Source: Plantibacter flavus (lineage in GTDB: Bacteria > Actinomycetota > Actinomycetes > Actinomycetales > Microbacteriaceae). Taken from it: DNA of 64,000 nt. The position numbers were made by a program, and so were the translations under genes. Under the pieces are notes generated by a model, which was not told the origin of the DNA, searched no databases, and saw only the letters and a program-made list of their open reading frames with translations. Positions 60,039 to 64,000 of this stretch are shown here, piece by piece. The stretch is from assembly GCF_900177615.1 (NCBI RefSeq), contig NZ_FXAP01000003.1, positions 248,001 to 312,000 of the forward strand, read 5' to 3'. Every line of letters starts with the position of its first letter. Positions within the stretch are counted from its first letter, which is position 1.

Positions 60039-60788
60039 ATGACCAGACCGCACGTCCTCGTCCTGCAGCACGTCCCCTGGGAGCGACCGGCGGTGCTCGG
60101 CGAGGTCCTCACGGCAACGGGGATCGATTGGACGCTCGACACCATCGTGGAGCGTCGTGAGCTGCCGCCGGCGCGCGAGATCACCGGGTTCGACGGGCTC
60201 GTCCTCCTCGGGGGCCCGATGGGCGCGCTCGACGTGGAGGAGCACCCGGGTCTCGGGCTCGAAGCGCAGCTCGTGCGAGATGCGGCCGTGCTCGGCATCC
60301 CGGTGTTCGGGGTCTGTCTCGGGCATCAGCTCATCGCGACGGCCCTCGGAGCCACGCTCCACTCGGCGGCCGCGCATGAAGTGGGTGTCGGCGACGTCGA
60401 GCTCCTGACCGAGAGCGAACTCGGCATGCGGGGCGAGCGGCTGCCGGTGCTGCACTGGCACGGCGACGTCGTCGACGCTCCGTACGGAGCGACGGTCCTT
60501 GCGTCGTCCCCGTCGACGCCGAACCAGGCGTTCCGGATCGAGGACCGGGTCTTCACGACGCAGTTCCACCTCGAGGTCGACCCGCCGATGCTCGACCGGT
60601 GGCTCGCGGAACCGCTCATGCTCCGCGATCTGCCGTTCATCGCCGGGACCGCGGAGGACGCGGCCGACCGGCTGCGGTCCGAGGTCGCCGCGGTGGCGGG
60701 GCCGATGCGCGAGGCCGGCGAGCGGTTGTTCGGGGCCTTCGCCGACGCGGTGCTCCGGCGGACGAGCGTCGACCCGTCCCTCCGGTAG
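60039..60788 (+). CDS. Class I glutamine amidotransferase-like protein
   Basis: A 249-residue stand-alone GATase1-fold protein. Nucleophile Cys93 in FGVCLGHQL and the dyad His177/Glu179 in TTQFHLE form the catalytic triad; [17 protein letters not shown] gives the oxyanion region. Members act in amide transfer or as gamma-glutamyl hydrolases; no synthetase partner is adjacent. GGAGG upstream of the ATG. Confidence 0.87.
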   Translation: MTRPHVLVLQHVPWERPAVLGEVLTATGIDWTLDTIVERRELPPAREITGFDGLVLLGGPMGALDVEEHPGLGLEAQLVRDAAVLGIPVFGVCLGHQLIATALGATLHSAAAHEVGVGDVELLTESELGMRGERLPVLHWHGDVVDAPYGATVLASSPSTPNQAFRIEDRVFTTQFHLEVDPPMLDRWLAEPLMLRDLPFIAGTAEDAADRLRSEVAAVAGPMREAGERLFGAFADAVLRRTSVDPSLR

Positions 60789-60826
60789 GACCCGGACCGC
60801 GCCCGGACGCAGCACCCCGGACACAG

Positions 60827-60862
60827 CGAAGCGGCCGGCCCCCGGAGGGACCGACCGCTTCG
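60827..60862. terminator. Bidirectional hairpin terminator
   Basis: CGAAGCGGCCGGCCC pairs with the complement near GGGACCGACCGCTTCG with two mismatches, between the convergent amidotransferase and small membrane protein genes. Confidence 0.72.
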
Positions 60863-60878
60863 TGAACTCGAAATCGAG

Positions 60879-61043
60879 TTAGAGGGCCTTGCGACCCGTG
60901 ATCGTCCTGATCAAGAACGCGATGATCGCGATCGCGAGCAGCACGAGGCCGACCCACAGCAGGAAGTTGAGGGACTGGACGAACCCACCGGTGATGGCGA
61001 GAACGATGGCAACGACGATGACGATGATGAGCAGAATGTTCAT
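60879..61043 (-). CDS. 54-residue two-helix membrane protein
   Basis: A small protein: hydrophobic NILLIIVIVVAIVLAITGG, a turn FVQSLN, then FLLWVGLVLLAIAIIAFLI and a basic end RTITGRKAL. AGGAG lies 7 bases upstream of the ATG. This two-span pattern is common as an unnamed small protein in Microbacteriaceae. Membrane role unknown. Confidence 0.8.
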   Translation of the reverse strand: MNILLIIVIVVAIVLAITGGFVQSLNFLLWVGLVLLAIAIIAFLIRTITGRKAL

Positions 61044-61394
61044 GGTGAAGCTCCTTTCGCAGAACTCCGTCCACCGTATGGGGGCCTGACCATTCCGTCC
61101 CGGGGGTTGACATCGCCCGAAGTCGTTCCGCTACGCGCGCGGAGCGTCCCCGCGTTGCACACCTCCGCCCTCCTGCGTTTCGGCTTGCGCCAGCGCGGTG
61201 CGCTGACGCGAGCGCGGGGCACACGCGTGAGCGCGGGTCTCCGGAGGGTCGCGCCCACGCACACGGGTCGCGCTCGGACCTGATCCCGGGGGTTCGGACC
61301 AGCGCACCGCGCTGGCACCGGTTCGGCACAGCTCGGTCGACAGCACCGCGCTGACCAGGGATTCCCGAGCTGAGGACAGTCCCGGCGAGCTGCG
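61044..61394. other. Intergenic region with family A repeat
   Basis: About 350 bases with no convincing gene. It holds the family A repeat at 61191-61316; the rest shows no recognisable promoter or RNA gene. Confidence 0.7.
61191..61316. repeat. Family A palindromic intergenic repeat, copy 3
   Basis: CAGCGCGGTGCGCTGACG on the left and CAGCGCACCGCGCTGGC on the right flank GTGAGCGCGGGTCTCCGGAG (from 61227). The middle is longer and more diverged than in copies 2 and 4. Confidence 0.72.
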
Positions 61395-61571
61395 CTAGAG
61401 GAGGCCCGGCTGGTCGGCGGGGTCGCCGTCGCCGGGCTCGGAGCCCGGGTCGTCGACCGTCGGCGCCGCCATCGGATCATCGCTCTCGGGAGCGTTGTCG
61501 GGCAGCGCTCGGGAGATCGCCTCCTGCGCGTCGCCGATCGGGTCGTCCATCTCGTCTCGTGGGTCACTCAT
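61395..61571 (-). CDS. 58-residue acidic protein
   Basis: A very acidic, Asp/Pro-rich small protein (MSDPRDEMDDPIGDAQEAIS at the start, DPADQPGLL at the end) with no membrane segment, probably disordered. AAGGAA lies upstream of the ATG at 61571. Function unknown; the clear ribosome site and codon use support it being real. Confidence 0.62.
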   Translation of the reverse strand: MSDPRDEMDDPIGDAQEAISRALPDNAPESDDPMAAPTVDDPGSEPGDGDPADQPGLL

Positions 61572-61675
61572 GCTGATTCCTTTCCTCGTGTCCCGACGGT
61601 AACGCGGGACGCCTCACAGCCACACCCCCTGGCAGAACGGCCCGGTTCGTCCTACGAGCCGAGTGCCCGGGCCCG

Positions 61676-63211
61676 TCAGACCGGTGTCGATGGCGTCGTC
61701 GACGCCGCTTCCGCGAGTCGCTTCGCCGCTGCGAGCACGCGTGCACTCGCGAAGGGCTCGACCGGCGGCGCCCCGGCCGCGTCGAACACCTCGATCCCGG
61801 AGGCGTCGCGGTCGGACCGCGACCAGCCCGGCGACCCGTCTCGGACGAACGCCACGACCGCGCCGTGGATCCGATCCGCGAGTTCCTGCGGCGCGTGCGG
61901 GCCCGCCACCCGGGTGACGTCCGGGTCGTCGAGCACGTCGAAGATGAACGGGACGTCGAGGCAGTGCTCCGCGATCCCGCTCACCGCCGAGCGCCACACG
62001 AAGTCGGAGACCCAGGTCTCGGCGTCGTCCCGCAGCGCCAGCCAGCGGATGACGCGCTCCCGGAACATGACGTCGCTCACGAAGCGCCCCGCGACGACTC
62101 CCGTGCGTTCGCCGGGCTGGGTCGCGACGTACGCCTCGGCGAGCGGTTCCGGCACGCCCATCAGTTCCAGGGCGCGCGTCGGCGCCACGGCGTCGAAGTC
62201 GTCGAGTCGACCGGTGAAGAACCCGGCGAACTCCTCTCGGGTCGCGCTGACGAGCAACGGCTTGTCCGCACCTCGTCCCGCGATCATGCCGGCTTCGACG
62301 GTGTCGACGACCAACTCGCCGTCGACGATCGGGCCGAGGCCGAGGCGGCCGTTCATCGTCGTCATCCCGCGGAGTACGGACTCCGGGTCGGTCGCGCCGC
62401 CCGGGACGAGTTCGAAGCGCTGGGCCTCGATCAGCGTCGCCTCCGAGACGCTCGCGAACCCGGCCAGGGTCGCGGGCACCCCGAGGTGCTCGGCGAGTCG
62501 TGCGGTCAGGGCCTGCGCGTCGTGGAGCGGGACGTCGCCGGGGACGCCGGACACGGAGATCGCCCGGTGGAACAGGTGCCTGGCCGACGGGACCGTGAGC
62601 AGGGTCATGACGGACCCGCCGCCCGCGGACTGGCCGGCGATCGTGACCCGCCGCGGGTCACCGCCGAACGCCGCGATGTTGTCGCGCACCCACTCGAGCG
62701 CGAGGATCCAGTCGAGGACCCCGCGGTTGGCTGGGGCGTCGGGCAGCCAGCCGAAGCCGTCGAAGCCGAGGCGGTAGGACACCGAGACCGTGACGACGCC
62801 GTCGCGGTTGAAGGCCCGACCGTCGTACCAGGGGCTCGCGGGCGACCCGGCGATGAAGCCGCCGCCGTGGATCCAGACGAGGACGGGCAGACCGGCGCCT
62901 TCGGATGCAGGTGCCGGGTCGGGCGTGAAGACGTTGACGTTGAGCGTCGAGTCGCCGGGGATCGACGGTTCCGGGATGGTCGTGATCTCGGCCAGGGCCT
63001 TCCGCTGCGGTGTCGCGCCGTAGGCGGTCGCGTCGAGGACGCCGTCCCAGGGGCCCTTGGGCTCGGGGGCCTGGAACCGTCTCGCTCCGGTCGGCGGCTC
63101 GGCGAACGGGATGCCGAGGAAGGCGACCGATCCGTCGGCGCGGCGAGTCCCGCGGACCGCTCCCGAGGTCGTCTGTGCGATGGGCTGCTCTGGGCTGGAA
63201 TCGGTCGTCAT
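61676..63211 (-). CDS. Type-B carboxylesterase
   Basis: A 511-residue alpha/beta hydrolase of the carboxylesterase/cholinesterase family. Oxyanion motif HGGGF (115-119), nucleophile Ser195 in GQSAGGGS, FLGIPFAEPPTGARRFQAPE and NRGVLDWILALEWVRDNIAAFGGDP are standard; HCLDVPFIFDVL and GPHAPQELADRIH lie where the catalytic His region is expected. No signal peptide, so cytoplasmic. GGAGG before the ATG at 63211 sets the start; the frame open to 63289 lacks support. Confidence 0.9.
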   Translation of the reverse strand: MTTDSSPEQPIAQTTSGAVRGTRRADGSVAFLGIPFAEPPTGARRFQAPEPKGPWDGVLDATAYGATPQRKALAEITTIPEPSIPGDSTLNVNVFTPDPAPASEGAGLPVLVWIHGGGFIAGSPASPWYDGRAFNRDGVVTVSVSYRLGFDGFGWLPDAPANRGVLDWILALEWVRDNIAAFGGDPRRVTIAGQSAGGGSVMTLLTVPSARHLFHRAISVSGVPGDVPLHDAQALTARLAEHLGVPATLAGFASVSEATLIEAQRFELVPGGATDPESVLRGMTTMNGRLGLGPIVDGELVVDTVEAGMIAGRGADKPLLVSATREEFAGFFTGRLDDFDAVAPTRALELMGVPEPLAEAYVATQPGERTGVVAGRFVSDVMFRERVIRWLALRDDAETWVSDFVWRSAVSGIAEHCLDVPFIFDVLDDPDVTRVAGPHAPQELADRIHGAVVAFVRDGSPGWSRSDRDASGIEVFDAAGAPPVEPFASARVLAAAKRLAEAASTTPSTPV

Positions 63212-63340
63212 CGGCGGATCCTCCGGGTACTCGGCTGCGCGCTCATCCGACGAGCGTCGCGTGGTGATCCGCCCAGTATGCCGCGTCACGCCCGAATCCC
63301 GTCCGATGTTCGGGCTTCACCCAGCCGCCCGACCCGATGC

Positions 63341-63449
63341 GCCAGCGCGATGCGCTGACCCGGGCGCGCCCCGGAGCCGTGAGCGCGGGTCTCTGGAGAC
63401 CCGCGCTCACGTCCGACGCACCGCGCTGACGTCAGCGCACCGCGCTGGC
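63341..63449. repeat. Family A palindromic intergenic repeat, copy 4
   Basis: The best-preserved copy. The inner hairpin 63379-63410 has perfect 15-bp arms (GTGAGCGCGGGTCTC) with a 2-base centre; outer arms are GCCAGCGCGATGCGCTGAC and GTCAGCGCACCGCGCTGGC. Confidence 0.8.
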
Positions 63450-63476
63450 CAACCCGACGGGTGCGGGGTTGGGGGG

Positions 63477-64000
63477 TTAGGCGACGATTGCCGCGCGGAG
63501 CGCTGCCGCGGAGGCCGCCGGGTCGTCAGCCGAGTAGATCGCACCACCGGCGACGGCGACCTGCGCGCCCGCCTGCTGCACCGACGCGATCGTCGACACG
63601 TTCACGCCACCGGCGACCGAGAACGGCACAGCGGCCGCTTCCCCGTCGGACAGGAGCGTCTGGAAGGTGAAGCCCTCCTCGGCCTGCTCGTCGAGACCGG
63701 CGTGCATCTCGACGAACGCGGCACCGAGAGCGGTGACCTCCTTCGCGCGCTGCACCTTGTCGGCGACCCCGATGAGGTCGACGACGACGGACTTGCCGTG
63801 CGCCTTCGCGGCCTTCACAGCGCCGACGATCGTGCTGTCACCGGCTGTCCCGAGGACGGTGACGATGTCCGCTCCGGCGGAGAAGGCGATGTCGGCTTCG
63901 AGCTCACCGGCGTCCATCGTCTTGAGGTCGGCGAACACGATCTTGTCGGGGTGGGCGTCCTTGATGGCGGTGACGGCACGCAGGCCCTCGCTCTTGATGA
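63477..64000 (-). CDS. 3-hexulose-6-phosphate synthase (start outside the window)
   Basis: The C-terminal about 174 residues of an orotidine-monophosphate-decarboxylase-fold barrel; the gene continues past the right edge. FADLKTMDAGELEADIAFSAGADIVTVLG is the hexulose phosphate synthase signature, with the D-x-K-x-x-D active-site motif in DLKTMD; PFSVAGGVNVSTI and VAVAGGAIYSADDP bind phosphate. It would condense formaldehyde with ribulose 5-phosphate or run in reverse to supply ribulose 5-phosphate. 3-keto-gulonate-6-phosphate decarboxylase is a close relative but less likely. No isomerase gene follows within the window. Confidence 0.85.
   Translation of the reverse strand, partial: IKSEGLRAVTAIKDAHPDKIVFADLKTMDAGELEADIAFSAGADIVTVLGTAGDSTIVGAVKAAKAHGKSVVVDLIGVADKVQRAKEVTALGAAFVEMHAGLDEQAEEGFTFQTLLSDGEAAAVPFSVAGGVNVSTIASVQQAGAQVAVAGGAIYSADDPAASAAALRAAIVA

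Overview
The window is a high-GC (about 70 percent G+C by eye) actinobacterial chromosome segment. The best fit is the family Microbacteriaceae: the carotenoid genes lie in the idi / crtE-crtB-crtI-crtYe-crtYf-crtEb order known for cyclic C50 carotenoids, the dnaK operon ends in hspR with HAIR operators, clpS sits beside a DUF2017 gene, and many genes have the TANNNT-N6-start arrangement expected of leaderless actinobacterial mRNAs. The genus cannot be fixed from sequence alone. No rRNA, tRNA, prophage, insertion sequence or CRISPR array was seen.

Layout. 1-620: 5' end of a ClpB chaperone gene, on the minus strand. 0.7-7.5 kb: iron-siderophore uptake (reductase, two permeases, ATPase, and a separately transcribed binding lipoprotein) with two IdeR/DmdR-type boxes, interrupted by a minus-strand pair of secreted proteins. 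7.6-12.4 kb: an ABC exporter-like pair and a GH3 glycosidase. 12.4-16 kb: two glycosyltransferases, DUF2017 and ClpS. 16-22.9 kb: an orphan histidine kinase, a DUF817 membrane protein, a large lipoprotein, an rRNA methyltransferase-like protein, RidA and a membrane protein. 22.9-30.5 kb: the heat-shock block dnaK-grpE-dnaJ-hspR and a second Hsp100 ATPase. With clpB this makes four HAIR operators. 30.6-34.3 kb: an MFS transporter and a regulator / serine hydrolase / membrane protein unit.

34.3-39.7 kb: a complete non-phosphorylating L-fucose oxidation pathway in two divergent arms (dehydratase, dehydrogenase, lactonase, mutarotase on minus; hydrolase and dehydrogenase on plus) sharing a palindrome-rich control region. 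39.9-41.4 kb: two divergent MarR-like proteins that each carry a long Gly/Arg/His/Phe-rich insert. 41.8-49.7 kb: a LacI-controlled oligosaccharide or peptide importer (binding protein, two permeases, one fused double ATPase) ending in a GH1 beta-glycosidase. 50.8-56.7 kb: the C50 carotenoid operon with divergent idi. 56.7-64 kb: a DMT exporter with a divergent MarR regulator, dCTP deaminase, a glutamine amidotransferase, two very small proteins, a type-B carboxylesterase and the start-truncated 3-hexulose-6-phosphate synthase.

Two families of palindromic intergenic repeats (A, four copies; B, six copies, three of them as 100-bp tandem units) are scattered between genes and do not match any named element known to me. 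The least explained items are these repeats, the paired MarR-like proteins with His/Gly/Arg inserts, and the 28-bp perfect hairpin after hspR.
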